NCBI GenBank assembly: GCA_965221295.1
Contig: OZ244879.1
Span: forward strand, 1,302,001 to 1,366,000
Reading direction: 5' to 3'
DNA from: Bin87 sp965221295
Lineage (GTDB): Bacteria; Chloroflexota; Dehalococcoidia; Lucifugimonadales; UBA3495
Length of the DNA stretch: 64,000 nucleotides
Shown piece by piece: positions 37,530-46,039 of this stretch. The notes below the pieces were generated by a model. That model worked only from the letters and a program-made list of their open reading frames with translations. It searched no databases and was not told where the DNA came from. Made by a program: the position numbers and the translations under genes. The stretch's first letter is position 1. Every line of letters starts with the position of its first letter.

Positions 37530-39839
37530 TTACTGCTGGCCGTTGGCCTCCTGCAGCGCCGCCAGGACGTTGGTGGGTGATAGGGGCAGGTTGTTCACGC
37601 GGACGCCGACGGCGTGGTAAATGGCGTTGTGCAGCGCGGCCAGCGGCGGGATGATGGGGGCCTCGCCCACGCCGCGCAACCCGTAGGGGTGCCGTGGGTT
37701 TGGAACTTCCACCACCACGGTGTCTATCATCGGCAAATCCAGCGCCGTGGGCATCCGGTAGTCCAGGAAGCTGGAGTTGAGCATCCGGCCATCTTCGGCG
37801 TAGGTGTAATCCTCGGAAAGCGCCCAGCCTAGGCCCTGCACGGTGCCCCCCTGCATCTGGCCTTCCACGTAGCTGGGGTGCACTGAAGTTCCCGAGTCGA
37901 TGAAGGCGGTGCAACGCAGGATGTCAACCTTGCCGGTATCGGGGTCAACCTCCACGTCAATGATGTTGCCGGCGAAAACTGGGCCGACCCCGGTGGAGGT
38001 TGCGGAAGCCGACGCGGTCAAAGGGCCGCCCGTGCGCATCATACGGTTGGCGACATCTGCGATGGTCATGGTTTCCTCGGCGCCGGTGCAGGTGAATACC
38101 CCGTCGGCGAACTCGACCTGCTCTGGTTGGACCTCCCACACCATGGCGCAGCGCTGCGCCATCTGATCCCGCAGGTCTTCGGCGGCGGCGATGGCGGCCA
38201 GTCCCGTGTCGAAAGCGATGCGGCTGCCGCCGGTGGTAGCGGTCCAGCCCACGGTGTCGGTATCCACGACGGTGGGGGCGATCCGGTCAACGTCGATGCC
38301 CAGCGTCTCGGCGACCTGCATGGCCACCGCCGTCCGGGTCCCGCCGATGTCCACGGAGCCGGTGATCAGGTTGAGCGTACCATTGGCGTTGACGTTGATG
38401 GTGGCCGATGAAGCCTGGCCGGCCTGCCAGCGGAAGCCCACGGCGACGCCACGACCCCGGTTGGCGCCTTCCAGCGGCGTCTGGAAGTGGTCGCTGTTGA
38501 TCATTGCCTCTTCCATTTCGCGGCAGCCGAAGACCCGATGGGGCACGCCGTTGGGCATTCGGTCGCCCTCTTGCACGGCGTTTTGAAGGCGGAACGCCAT
38601 TGGGTCTTTGCCCAGCATCTCGGCCAGTTCGTCAACCACGGCCTCCACCGCGAAGGCGACTTGGGGCTGGCCGGGCGCTCGGTAAGCCTGCACCTTCTGT
38701 TTGTTGCACACCACATCCAGACCGTCCACCAGCATATGGTCCATCTTGTACGGGCCGAAGCCGGTGAGAGCGCCGCCGCCCACGGGGGAACCGGGAAACG
38801 CGCCGGCCTCGTACACCATGTACAGCTGACCGGCGACCATGGTTCCGTCATTTTTGACGCCCATCTTGCAGCGCATGAACGTGGCAGAGGTCGGGCCGCT
38901 GCCGATGAATACGTCGGTGCGATCCATAACCACCTTGACGGGGCGGCCGGTCTTCTTGGACAAAACGGCGGCCACCGGGTCCAGATAAGCGATGGCCTTG
39001 GCTCCGAAGCCGCCGCCGATCTCCATGGGCACAACCCGCACCTGGGATTCGGGAACTCCGATGATGGCGGCGGTCTGGGCGCGGATGTTGAAGAGGCCTT
39101 GAGTGCTGGTCCAGACGGTCACGCGACCGTCAGCTGACCACATGGCGGTGGATACGTGGGGTTCGATGTAGCCCTGGTGGACGGTTTGGGTCTCAAACTC
39201 CCGCTCGATCACAATGTCCGATTCGGAGAAGCCCTGTTCGACGTCGCCGACTCTGTGCTGGATGTGTCCGGCCACGTTGCTCTTGACTCCAGTATCGTCC
39301 CCGCGCGCGAACCGCTCGACCCGAAAGTAGGTGGTCATGTCGTCGTGCAGCAGGGTGGCCGTATTGCCGTCGGCGTCCTGGGCCATGGCGTCGCGCCAGG
39401 TGAGCACAGTGGGCAATACTTCGTAATCCACCTCCACCAGGCTCAGCGCCTCCTGTGCGATGTGGGGGCTGGTGGCGCAAACGGCGGCGACGGCGTGGCC
39501 CACGTACAAGGCCTTGTCTTTGGCTAGCATGTTCTCGGCGATCATGCGGGCGTTGCCTTGGACTTCAGCGAAGTCGAGGATGCGGTCCTCGATTATGGGG
39601 AAGTCGGCGGCGGTGGCGACCGCGACCACGCCGGGCAGGGCCAACGCCTTGCTGGCGTCGATGCTGCGGATGCGGGCGTGGCTGTGGGGGCTGCGCAGAA
39701 TCCTGGCGTGAAGCATTCCCGGTAGGCTAATGTCCGCCCCGTAGCGGGCGGCGCCGGTAACCTTATCCACGCCATCGTGGCGAACCGGCCGGGTGCCAAT
39801 AACTCGGTATTGCTGTTCGGGCTGAGCGGTGGTGGTCAT
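37530..39839 (-). CDS. Xanthine dehydrogenase/CoxL-family molybdenum-binding subunit
   Basis: The product is 769 residues. N-terminal RPVRHDGVDKVTGAARYGAD and LHARILRSPHSHARI mark the a/b hammerhead domain. Molybdopterin-binding features are PMEIGGGFGAKAIAYL, AYRAPGQPQVAFAVEA and GGTRTAVAMQVAETLGI. The catalytic Glu lies in LRGVGEAPIIPPLAAL near the C-terminus. Such subunits hydroxylate purines, aldehydes or aromatics and normally work with FAD and 2Fe-2S subunits, which are not adjacent here. A Nudix gene lies 55 bases upstream on the same strand. Confidence 0.93.
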   Translation of the reverse strand: MTTTAQPEQQYRVIGTRPVRHDGVDKVTGAARYGADISLPGMLHARILRSPHSHARIRSIDASKALALPGVVAVATAADFPIIEDRILDFAEVQGNARMIAENMLAKDKALYVGHAVAAVCATSPHIAQEALSLVEVDYEVLPTVLTWRDAMAQDADGNTATLLHDDMTTYFRVERFARGDDTGVKSNVAGHIQHRVGDVEQGFSESDIVIEREFETQTVHQGYIEPHVSTAMWSADGRVTVWTSTQGLFNIRAQTAAIIGVPESQVRVVPMEIGGGFGAKAIAYLDPVAAVLSKKTGRPVKVVMDRTDVFIGSGPTSATFMRCKMGVKNDGTMVAGQLYMVYEAGAFPGSPVGGGALTGFGPYKMDHMLVDGLDVVCNKQKVQAYRAPGQPQVAFAVEAVVDELAEMLGKDPMAFRLQNAVQEGDRMPNGVPHRVFGCREMEEAMINSDHFQTPLEGANRGRGVAVGFRWQAGQASSATINVNANGTLNLITGSVDIGGTRTAVAMQVAETLGIDVDRIAPTVVDTDTVGWTATTGGSRIAFDTGLAAIAAAEDLRDQMAQRCAMVWEVQPEQVEFADGVFTCTGAEETMTIADVANRMMRTGGPLTASASATSTGVGPVFAGNIIDVEVDPDTGKVDILRCTAFIDSGTSVHPSYVEGQMQGGTVQGLGWALSEDYTYAEDGRMLNSSFLDYRMPTALDLPMIDTVVVEVPNPRHPYGLRGVGEAPIIPPLAALHNAIYHAVGVRVNNLPLSPTNVLAALQEANGQQ

Positions 39840-39894
39840 GCGGACCCTCCTGGATTCGAGGTGGTCAGGGGAAAAGCGTCAATATTGCTGAAAC

Positions 39895-40659
39895 CTATTT
39901 GATGAAACCGGGCAAAAAGTACTCGCGGGTTGGGTCAGAAGGCATCCCCGGCATGTCAGTCGAGATGATGCCGTCGCTCTCGATGGCGGAACGCACAATG
40001 CCCTTGTTGAAGGGGCTGATGTCGTCGTCGGCCATGAATTCCCGCACCGGCATCCACAGGCATTCTTCGATTTCCTGCTCGCTCATCTTGATTTCCCGAG
40101 TCAAGGCGCGGAGGCGGCAGACGAAGTAGATGTCGGACTTGCCGTAGCGGTAGCCGTGCCAGTGCCGGAAGCAGGCCAGCGCTTCGAACTCTGACCTCAC
40201 GCCGGTCTCTTCCAGAACCTCGCGCACGATGGAATCCACGATGTGCTCGCCGGGTTCCAGTGCGCCACCTGGAAGCTTGTAGAAGGGTGGCCGGTTGTCA
40301 ATGCGATAACGTTCACAGACGACCAGCAGCTCGTCATCGTCGTTCAGAACAACACCGCCGGCGCCCACGTAGTGGGTGGCGTAGGGCGGGATGAAGGAAT
40401 CCGGTATCAACATCAACGTGGCCGTGACGCCCTTATCATCGGCGTGATGGTAGGTGAACCCCCGCTGAGTCGCGACGGGGACGTGGGTTGCCAACTCGAG
40501 GGGAATATCGACCCAGGCAACCTCGTAGCCGGTTTGGCGCCACTCAGCGATGGACGCGTCCAAAGCGGCGGCGAATTCGTCAGGGCTGTGGGGCAAGTCG
40601 TCGGATCGGACCACGACGCCACGAAAGGGGTTGGGCGTGGCGACTAAGGGAGAGACCAT
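39895..40659 (-). CDS. Nudix hydrolase with pre-Nudix domain
   Basis: The product is 254 residues from ATG 40659. The start is chosen because the upstream frame crosses repeat DNA. Residues about 5-95 (NPFRGVVVRSDDLPHSPDEF) match the pre-Nudix domain known from GFG/NUDT6-like proteins. The Nudix box GALEPGEHIVDSIVREVLEE then TGV is complete. It hydrolyses a nucleoside diphosphate linked to another moiety. It lies 55 bases upstream of the molybdoenzyme gene, so a cofactor-related role is possible but unproven. Confidence 0.88.
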   Translation of the reverse strand: MVSPLVATPNPFRGVVVRSDDLPHSPDEFAAALDASIAEWRQTGYEVAWVDIPLELATHVPVATQRGFTYHHADDKGVTATLMLIPDSFIPPYATHYVGAGGVVLNDDDELLVVCERYRIDNRPPFYKLPGGALEPGEHIVDSIVREVLEETGVRSEFEALACFRHWHGYRYGKSDIYFVCRLRALTREIKMSEQEIEECLWMPVREFMADDDISPFNKGIVRSAIESDGIISTDMPGMPSDPTREYFLPGFIK

Positions 40660-40819
40660 GGGACGGCTCCATGTCGGCGCGGTTGGCGCGGTGAGCGCGA
40701 GTTCGGCGGCAGTATAGCACACGGTTCGATTCCCCATTTGAATCCGCTTGAATCCGTTGCGAACTGAACGGGTCCGCAAGCTGCGGCGGGCTGCCGGCGC
40801 CTGCATTCCCTGGTTATTG

Positions 40820-40905
40820 CGAGCGAAGCGACTAGCGTCCATCCCCCGCCTGTCATTGCGAGCGATGCGTGGCAATCTCGTCGGCAACCGCGCGTCGCTG
40901 GTTCG
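40820..40905. repeat. Partial copy of dispersed inverted-repeat element
   Basis: ATTGCGAGCGAAGCG near 40817 and TGTCATTGCGAGCGATGCG at 40851, followed by GGCAATCTCGTCGGCAACCG, match the left half of the element. No right end is clear. Confidence 0.75.
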
Positions 40906-41119
40906 CGTCTGCGACGGCATTGCCGCGCAGCTGGGCTCCTAACCGTGGCGGCGGAAGAACGGGCCTCGGATTGACGACGCTGGAACGGTCATCGCCAGGA
41001 CGAACGGAGAGAACTGGATGCGCGTGGGCGACCAAAGGAGGTTGACCGTCGATTTTGGCGGCGCCTATACTCAACGGGCTCTTTTGGGGCGCTCACACTC
41101 TACCTTTGAGGGTTTTGTC

Positions 41120-41956
41120 ATGACGCAGGCGGCGCCGCACCAACGGGATTTGGCGGGGGAATCGTGGAATCCGGGGCAATACCTGAAGTTCGCAGATCAC
41201 CGCCTGCGGCCGGCGCTCGACCTGATGGGCCGTATTCCCCTGGAAGATCCTGGCGCAATCTACGATTTGGGGTGCGGTAGCGGCAACGTGACCAGGCTGT
41301 TGGCAGACCGCTGGCCGGACGCCGACGTGGTTGGGATGGACAACTCCCCGGAGATGCTGGCACAGGCCGCCGCAGATCCGGCGCATACCGCTGGCCGCGT
41401 GCGTTGGCAGAGCGGAGATCTGGCCGACTGGCAACCCGACCGGGAGCCTTCGATCCTGTACTCCAACGCCGCCATCCAGTGGGTTCCCGACCACGCTGAA
41501 CTCGTGCCGCGACTGTGGAACCTGCTGCCGTCCGGCGGATGCCTGGCGGTTCAGGCGCCCATGAGCTGGGATATGCGGTCGCACCACTTGATGCGGGAGA
41601 CGCTGGCGGACGGCGGACCAGGCGGCCGCGCCATGGGATCGGCGGAACTGCGACAAGCGGTGGGCAATCGTTGGGTACAGGACCCCGATTTCTACTACGA
41701 CTTGCTGGCTCCCGACGCGGCCCACCTGGACGTGTGGACCACCGAGTACCAGCATACGCTGACCGGGAACGACGCCGTGCTGGAATGGGTGACGAGCACG
41801 GGGTTGCGTCCCATTCTGAACGGGTTGGAAGACGGCGAACGAGAGTCGTACCTTGAGGAGTACCGGCGCCGTCTCAACGCCGAGTATCCGCAACGACCCG
41901 ACGGGGTTACGCTGTATCCCTTCCGCAGACTATTCTTCGTGGCGGTACGACGATAG
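41120..41956 (+). CDS. Trans-aconitate 2-methyltransferase-like enzyme
   Basis: The product is 278 residues from ATG 41120 (GAGGG upstream). It has WNPGQYLKFADHRLRPALDL near the N-terminus, the SAM motif IYDLGCGSGNVTRLLA, VVGMDNSPEMLAQA, and the Tam-like SILYSNAAIQWVPDH. The C-terminus ends LYPFRRLFFVAVRR. Tam methylates trans-aconitate formed from citrate-cycle aconitate; the exact substrate here is inferred from family resemblance. It stands alone. Confidence 0.85.
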   Translation: MTQAAPHQRDLAGESWNPGQYLKFADHRLRPALDLMGRIPLEDPGAIYDLGCGSGNVTRLLADRWPDADVVGMDNSPEMLAQAAADPAHTAGRVRWQSGDLADWQPDREPSILYSNAAIQWVPDHAELVPRLWNLLPSGGCLAVQAPMSWDMRSHHLMRETLADGGPGGRAMGSAELRQAVGNRWVQDPDFYYDLLAPDAAHLDVWTTEYQHTLTGNDAVLEWVTSTGLRPILNGLEDGERESYLEEYRRRLNAEYPQRPDGVTLYPFRRLFFVAVRR

Positions 41957-42090
41957 GTAGCGCCGCGCATCGGCCTGGGAACAACGCAGTTGAATCGGCC
42001 GGCAAGCGCGCCGGCGAGCCAAACCCGCTTGCCACGGTGGGCCTAGTTCAGCGAGCGACACCAGCCAATATTCACCTGTGATTACTTTAA

Positions 42091-42215
42091 TCTGTCATTG
42101 CGAGCCTTTCTTAATCTGTCATTGCAACCCCTTCTTGATCTGTCATTGCGAGGCCGAAGGCCGTGGCAATCTCGTTGACCGCAACCAACGGCCGTCTGCG
42201 GGGAGCGCCTTATTT
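42091..42215. repeat. Short tandem copies of element left end, then a half element
   Basis: TCTGTCATTGCGAG-type ends recur at 42091, 42115 and 42139, about 24 bases apart. The third begins a half copy of the inverted-repeat element up to about 42208. No gene is supported. Confidence 0.8.
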
Positions 42216-42218
42216 TTC

Positions 42219-42344
42219 TGTCATTGCGAGGCCGAAGGCCGTGGCAATCTCGTTGACCGCAACCAACGGCCGTCTGGCGCCGCCCCGGCGGCCGTGCGGC
42301 CAGGCCGCGAGATTGCCACGTCGCTATCGCTCCTCGCAATGACA
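42219..42344. repeat. Dispersed inverted-repeat (MITE-like) element, full copy 1
   Basis: It begins TGTCATTGCGAG and ends CTCGCAATGACA, perfect 12-bp terminal inverted repeats. Inside are a second inverted pair (GGCAATCTCG and CGAGATTGCC) and a GC-rich palindromic centre with CCGGCGGCCGTGCGGCC. At 126 bp it has no coding capacity, the profile of a non-autonomous or REP/MITE-type repeat. Confidence 0.9.
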
Positions 42345-42431
42345 GATAAGGAAGGCGCTCCTCGCGATCACAAGTTAAAAAGGCGCCCCTTGCAATGACA
42401 GACAATCGATCTATCTGCCGATACTTCAATC
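42345..42431. repeat. Ladder of element right ends
   Basis: Degenerate units of about 28 bases containing GGCGCTCCTCGCAATGACAG follow the right end of copy 1. Cores at about 42358, 42384 and 42408 become progressively altered. They resemble repeated additions of the right terminus. Confidence 0.65.
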
Positions 42432-42560
42432 TGTCATTGCGAGGCCGAAGGCCGCGGCAATCTCGTTGACCGCAACCGACGGCCGTCTGGCGCCGCCGCC
42501 CCGGCGGCCGTGCGGCCAGGCCGCGAGATTGCCACGTCGCTATCGCTCCTCGCAATGACA
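42432..42560. repeat. Dispersed inverted-repeat element, full copy 2
   Basis: This is 129 bp, with the same 12-bp terminal inverted repeats and internal structure as copy 1. It differs by a few bases and a 3-base insertion in the centre. Confidence 0.9.
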
Positions 42561-42738
42561 GAAAAGGAAGGCGCTCCTCGCAATGACAGATAAGGAACGC
42601 GCTCCTCGCAATGGCCTGTAAAGAAAACTCCCTTCGCAGTGACAGATAATCAAGGCGCTCCTTGCAATCGCAAGACAATCACAAGCAAGGAAGGCGCGCC
42701 TTGCAATGACGGATAATCGATCTGCCAATACATTAATC
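42561..42738. repeat. Longer ladder of element right ends, about six units
   Basis: Units of about 28-30 bases (AAGGAAGGCGCTCCTCGCAA then TGACAGA) repeat with growing divergence. They alternate between forms such as CTCGCAATGACA, CTTCGCAGTGACA and CTTGCAATCGCA. They are contiguous without unique spacers. Confidence 0.75.
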
Positions 42739-42867
42739 TGTCATTGCGAGGCCGAAGGCCGTGGCAATCTCGTTGACCACAACCAACGGCCGTTTGGCGC
42801 CGCCGGCCCGGCGGCCGTGCGGCCAGGCCGCGAGACTGCCACGTCGCTATCGCTCCTCGCAATGACA
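42739..42867. repeat. Dispersed inverted-repeat element, full copy 3
   Basis: This is 129 bp with intact 12-bp termini, near-identical to copies 1 and 2. It is followed by three more degraded right-end units and, at about 42985, another left-end fragment (CCATTGCGAGCGAAGCG). Confidence 0.9.
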
Positions 42868-43080
42868 AATAAGGAAGGCGCTCCTCGCAATGACCAACTA
42901 AGGATGCGCTCCTTGCAATCACAAGTTAAGAAGGCGCCCGTTGCAATGACAGATAATCAATCTATCTGCCGATACTTCAATCTGCCATTGCGAGCGAAGC
43001 GCGGCAATCTCGACCCATTGATCACACGGACTACAACTTGATCACACGGACTACAACACAAACAATAGAGAGGTGCAATC

Positions 43081-44019
43081 ATGACGGTTCTGGTACTGGG
43101 CGGCGCCGGGTTCATTGGCCCCCGGGTCATTCGCAAGCTGGTGGAACGCGGCGAGGACGTTTACGCTACGGACATCAACCCGCTGCCGGAAATTCCCGGC
43201 GTCGAGGCTGGCAGCATCCGCAGCGCGCGGGTGGACATAACGGAGTTTGAGCAGGTCGCCCGGGCTATCGTGGAATCCCAGCCTGACCGCATCATCAACC
43301 TGGCCTACCTGCTGGGCGGCGGCGAGGGCAACCCGCATCACCAGATGCGGCTGAACATCCTGGGTATGGACAACTGCTTCGAGGCCGGGCGTCTGTTGGG
43401 CGTCAATCGCATCGTGTACGCCAGCTCCGTGGCGGTGAGCGGACAGCAGTCGAATTTCGGCGACCGGGAGGCCAACGAGGACGACCCGACTTACGGCGAC
43501 AGCCAATATGCCACCCACAAGATCTTCAACGAGTTTCAGGCCAAGATGTTCAATGACAACTATGGCATGAACATCACGGGAATACGTCCGGCCAACGTCA
43601 CCGGGCCGGACAAGGTGCGCGGCTCCACGGATCACGTGCGTTGCGTCACGCTGCCGGCGCGCGGCGAGCCAGTGAGCTTCCCGTACCAGGAAATGATGCG
43701 CTTGCCCATCCACGTCGAGGACATCGCCGAGGCCTTCGTGCGGGTGTCGCTGGTGGACCGCAGCGAATACCCGGTGTACAACTCGGGCGGAACGCCGATC
43801 AGTCTGGGCGATCTGGCGGAAATGGTGCGGCGCTACCTGCCCAACGCGCGGATCAGCTTCGACAATCCGGGCGGCCGTGAGCATTCCGGCAACTACCTGG
43901 TGGACAACAGCCGGCTACTCACCGAATTCGAGTTGACCTATGCCCCGCTGGAACAACGGGTGTTGGAAATCATCAACGAGGTGCGCGCCGACGAAGGCTT
44001 GCCGTTGGTGTCCGGCTGA
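43081..44019 (+). CDS. NAD-dependent epimerase/dehydratase (extended SDR)
   Basis: The product is 312 residues. It has the Rossmann motif VLVLGGAGFIGPRVIRKLVE, the acidic specificity strand DVYATDINPLPE, RIVYASSVAVSG with the catalytic Ser, and Tyr-Lys in YGDSQYATHKIFNEFQAKMF. IRPANVTGPDKVRG matches the NAD-dependent sugar-epimerase pattern. AGAGAGG lies a few bases before ATG 43081. The substrate is unknown; it differs clearly from the epimerase at 13978. Upstream is the repeat cluster, so any promoter lies in or just after repeat DNA. Confidence 0.88.
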   Translation: MTVLVLGGAGFIGPRVIRKLVERGEDVYATDINPLPEIPGVEAGSIRSARVDITEFEQVARAIVESQPDRIINLAYLLGGGEGNPHHQMRLNILGMDNCFEAGRLLGVNRIVYASSVAVSGQQSNFGDREANEDDPTYGDSQYATHKIFNEFQAKMFNDNYGMNITGIRPANVTGPDKVRGSTDHVRCVTLPARGEPVSFPYQEMMRLPIHVEDIAEAFVRVSLVDRSEYPVYNSGGTPISLGDLAEMVRRYLPNARISFDNPGGREHSGNYLVDNSRLLTEFELTYAPLEQRVLEIINEVRADEGLPLVSG

Positions 44020-44095
44020 TCCCCGGGCGTCGCCGGCGCAATCCACGCCATAATGTGGCAAAATCAAAATCTAGATTCTGGCCTACGCCATCGTC

Positions 44096-44473
44096 GTGGC
44101 CAGAGCGTTGGTGTCATCCGCTTTTCAGTTGGTGGGGGACCAGTTTCCGATTGGCCATCCCATCAGCATACTGGCGGCCAACCTGTCTGGCGTGACGATA
44201 GGAGGCATGATCATGGTGATGGGATTCCTCAGGGACGGCAGAATCGAAGAGCAGCGCAAACGCGCCGAAGCGGAACGCGAGCGCGCTGACTCTGCAATAG
44301 CTAGGGCGGCGGCGGAAGCCGTAATCGAACGCGAACGCCAACGCGCTGATGCCGCGGACGCCAGGGTAGACCGCGTACTCGAACGCTACGAAGCAATGAT
44401 GGCGGAACTGATCCGGCGGTTGCCAGAGTCCAACGGCGAAGCGCCGAAGCCGCCGCCCGCGGCCTCCGAATAG
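44096..44473 (+). CDS. Membrane-anchored coiled-coil protein
   Basis: The product is 125 residues from GTG 44096; the true start could be slightly upstream (ILAYAIVVARALVSS reads in frame). One or two hydrophobic segments (HPISILAANLSGVTIGGMIM then VMGFLRDG) are followed by a long charged coiled coil rich in Ala/Glu/Arg (EEQRKRAEAERERADSAIAR). A Pro-rich tail follows. No family is assigned. It resembles, in layout only, the larger minus-strand protein at 44705, which has the coiled coil at the other end. Confidence 0.6.
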   Translation: MARALVSSAFQLVGDQFPIGHPISILAANLSGVTIGGMIMVMGFLRDGRIEEQRKRAEAERERADSAIARAAAEAVIERERQRADAADARVDRVLERYEAMMAELIRRLPESNGEAPKPPPAASE

Positions 44474-44534
44474 CGTTGCCACCACATCCGGCAAAAGGAC
44501 GACGACTGGGGCACATCCAGGGCGCCACATCAAC

Positions 44535-44668
44535 TGTCATTGCGAGGAGCGCCAGCGACGCGGCAATCCCGAAGCTTGGGCGAACGGCCGCCGGGGCCGG
44601 GGGACGAGGGCAAACGGCCGTTAGTTGCGATCCACGAGATTGCCACGGCCTACCGCCTCGCAATGACA
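44535..44668. repeat. Dispersed inverted-repeat element, divergent full copy
   Basis: TGTCATTGCGAG at 44535 and CTCGCAATGACA ending at 44668 give the same 12-bp termini and a 134-bp length. The interior has drifted but keeps CGGCAATCCCG, AACGGCCG and CGAGATTGCCACGGCC. It lies between the convergent membrane-protein genes. Confidence 0.88.
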
Positions 44669-44704
44669 GTGGGAGTCGATAAAAGAGTGATGGCCAGCGC
44701 CACA

Positions 44705-45823
44705 TCAACTGTCATTGCGCCTGTTCCTCCGCTCGGCTATCCTATTGGCCTCTTCCGCGATCCTATTCTGCTCTTCCGCGATTCTGTTCCCTTCCTCGGC
44801 GATTCTATGCCCCGCTCTCTCTTGCTGCTCGGCGTTTCTATTGGCCTCCCTGGCGAGCGCATTCGCTTCCCTGGCGAGCGCATTTCCACGCTCGACCGCA
44901 CGACGTGTTTGATTTGCGATCTGCCCTTGCCATAAAGCGAATACGGCTGCCGCGACACCAAAGAAAAGGAGCCCGATGCCGCCTATGACTTCGCCCGGTG
45001 ACGTGCAGCAGTCGCCTAGCAGCCCTTCCCAATGATAATTGACGAAGTATCCGAACATGATGGTCAGAACAGCCACCCAGCTGTTCCTGTAGCGCAGGCG
45101 GTCTGCTTCGTTGGTGCCGTGCCACCTAATGATCAAAACTGCAGGTAGCAAGGCAAGGATCATCGGCCCATACAAAAATAAAACGCGGTACCAACATGGT
45201 TGCTCTGTGCCTAGGAAAACCACGCACTGCCCGGTATCCCATCCACAGTCGCCGATTTTCAAATAAAGATGGACCCCGCCGACTAAGAACGCGGCGAACA
45301 AAAACATAAACGGCATTTTCAATCGTTTAGCGTTTCTGCCAAAACTGTTTAGCCACGTTTTCGTGAGCGGCAGTGACAGTCTTTTCGCGAGCCGCCATGA
45401 CCACTTCCAAATTAACTGAAATGTCAAACATACAGAACATTTTGACTGTTTTGCTTCCGGCCGAAATCGCTCTGCCAACCACCCAATCGACTTACAGCAA
45501 CGGGAAACGAATGGTACGGCACGGCAAAAGATTGGTACGGCTATGAACATAAAAACCAACACCGGGATACCCCAGAACATCCCACGGTAAATAATGCGGC
45601 GTGGCTCACCGCCGAAGATATGGCCGTACAGTTGTTGGTAAAGGATGGTTTGCGGGTCGCACCCGCACATCCACAATACAGCGTAAGTCACCTCCACAAT
45701 TGCCAACACCACCAGTGCTACTCCCATTTGCCATGGCCGATATGTCCGTCGGAGCAGGCCGGAAACCCACTGCCATATCTTTTTCTTCCGGCCTTTCTGT
45801 TGATTTTGGCTTGCCTGGCTCAT
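44705..45823 (-). CDS. Multi-pass membrane protein with C-terminal repeat coiled coil
   Basis: The product is about 372 residues from ATG 45823, with GGAGGG five bases upstream; ATG 45826 and 45835 are alternatives. It has roughly six hydrophobic segments (for example GVALVVLAIVEVTYAVLWM, FMFLFAAFLVGGVHLYL, ILALLPAVLIIRW). Cys-rich loops follow and then about 75 residues of heptad-like repeat (NRIAEEQNRIAEEANRIAE). The last codons and stop are supplied by a right-end fragment of the dispersed element (CGCAATGACAGT). Function is unknown. The tail could mediate assembly or partner binding at the membrane. Confidence 0.65.
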   Translation of the reverse strand: MSQASQNQQKGRKKKIWQWVSGLLRRTYRPWQMGVALVVLAIVEVTYAVLWMCGCDPQTILYQQLYGHIFGGEPRRIIYRGMFWGIPVLVFMFIAVPIFCRAVPFVSRCCKSIGWLAERFRPEAKQSKCSVCLTFQLIWKWSWRLAKRLSLPLTKTWLNSFGRNAKRLKMPFMFLFAAFLVGGVHLYLKIGDCGWDTGQCVVFLGTEQPCWYRVLFLYGPMILALLPAVLIIRWHGTNEADRLRYRNSWVAVLTIMFGYFVNYHWEGLLGDCCTSPGEVIGGIGLLFFGVAAAVFALWQGQIANQTRRAVERGNALAREANALAREANRNAEQQERAGHRIAEEGNRIAEEQNRIAEEANRIAERRNRRNDS

Positions 45824-45916
45824 CATCCCCTCCATAACGCCAGCAATTGCGGCGCAGTCTATCTCGGCGGGACATCCTGCGCAACTGCGCGTGCTTCACA
45901 ATGCGCCCCGCCCCGC

Positions 45917-45945
45917 TTGCCGCCGCCTTGCTTCCCCCATATAAT
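45917..45945 (+). promoter_or_regulatory. Sigma-70-like promoter of second LLM gene
   Basis: TTGCCG at 45917-45922 and a perfect TATAAT at 45940-45945 are separated by 17 bases. The ATG at 46040 follows after a leader of about 85 bases. Confidence 0.75.
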
Positions 45946-46039
45946 GCGGCTTACAGCAATTGCTCGTAGCCGCTCAGTGGCGCGCGTCGGTTCGGCGCCG
46001 CCTTGGCCGCATCCGGCGGACCTGCAGGAGGATTCCCCA

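Noticed and set aside
40712..40745. tRNA-like T-arm (GGTTCGATTCCCC)
   Set aside because: The flanking bases do not pair as a T-stem, and no acceptor, D or anticodon arm can be built around it.
42345..42960. CRISPR-like array of about 28-bp repeats
   Set aside because: Units are contiguous with no unique spacers, diverge gradually, and match the ends of the dispersed inverted-repeat element. No cas gene is nearby.
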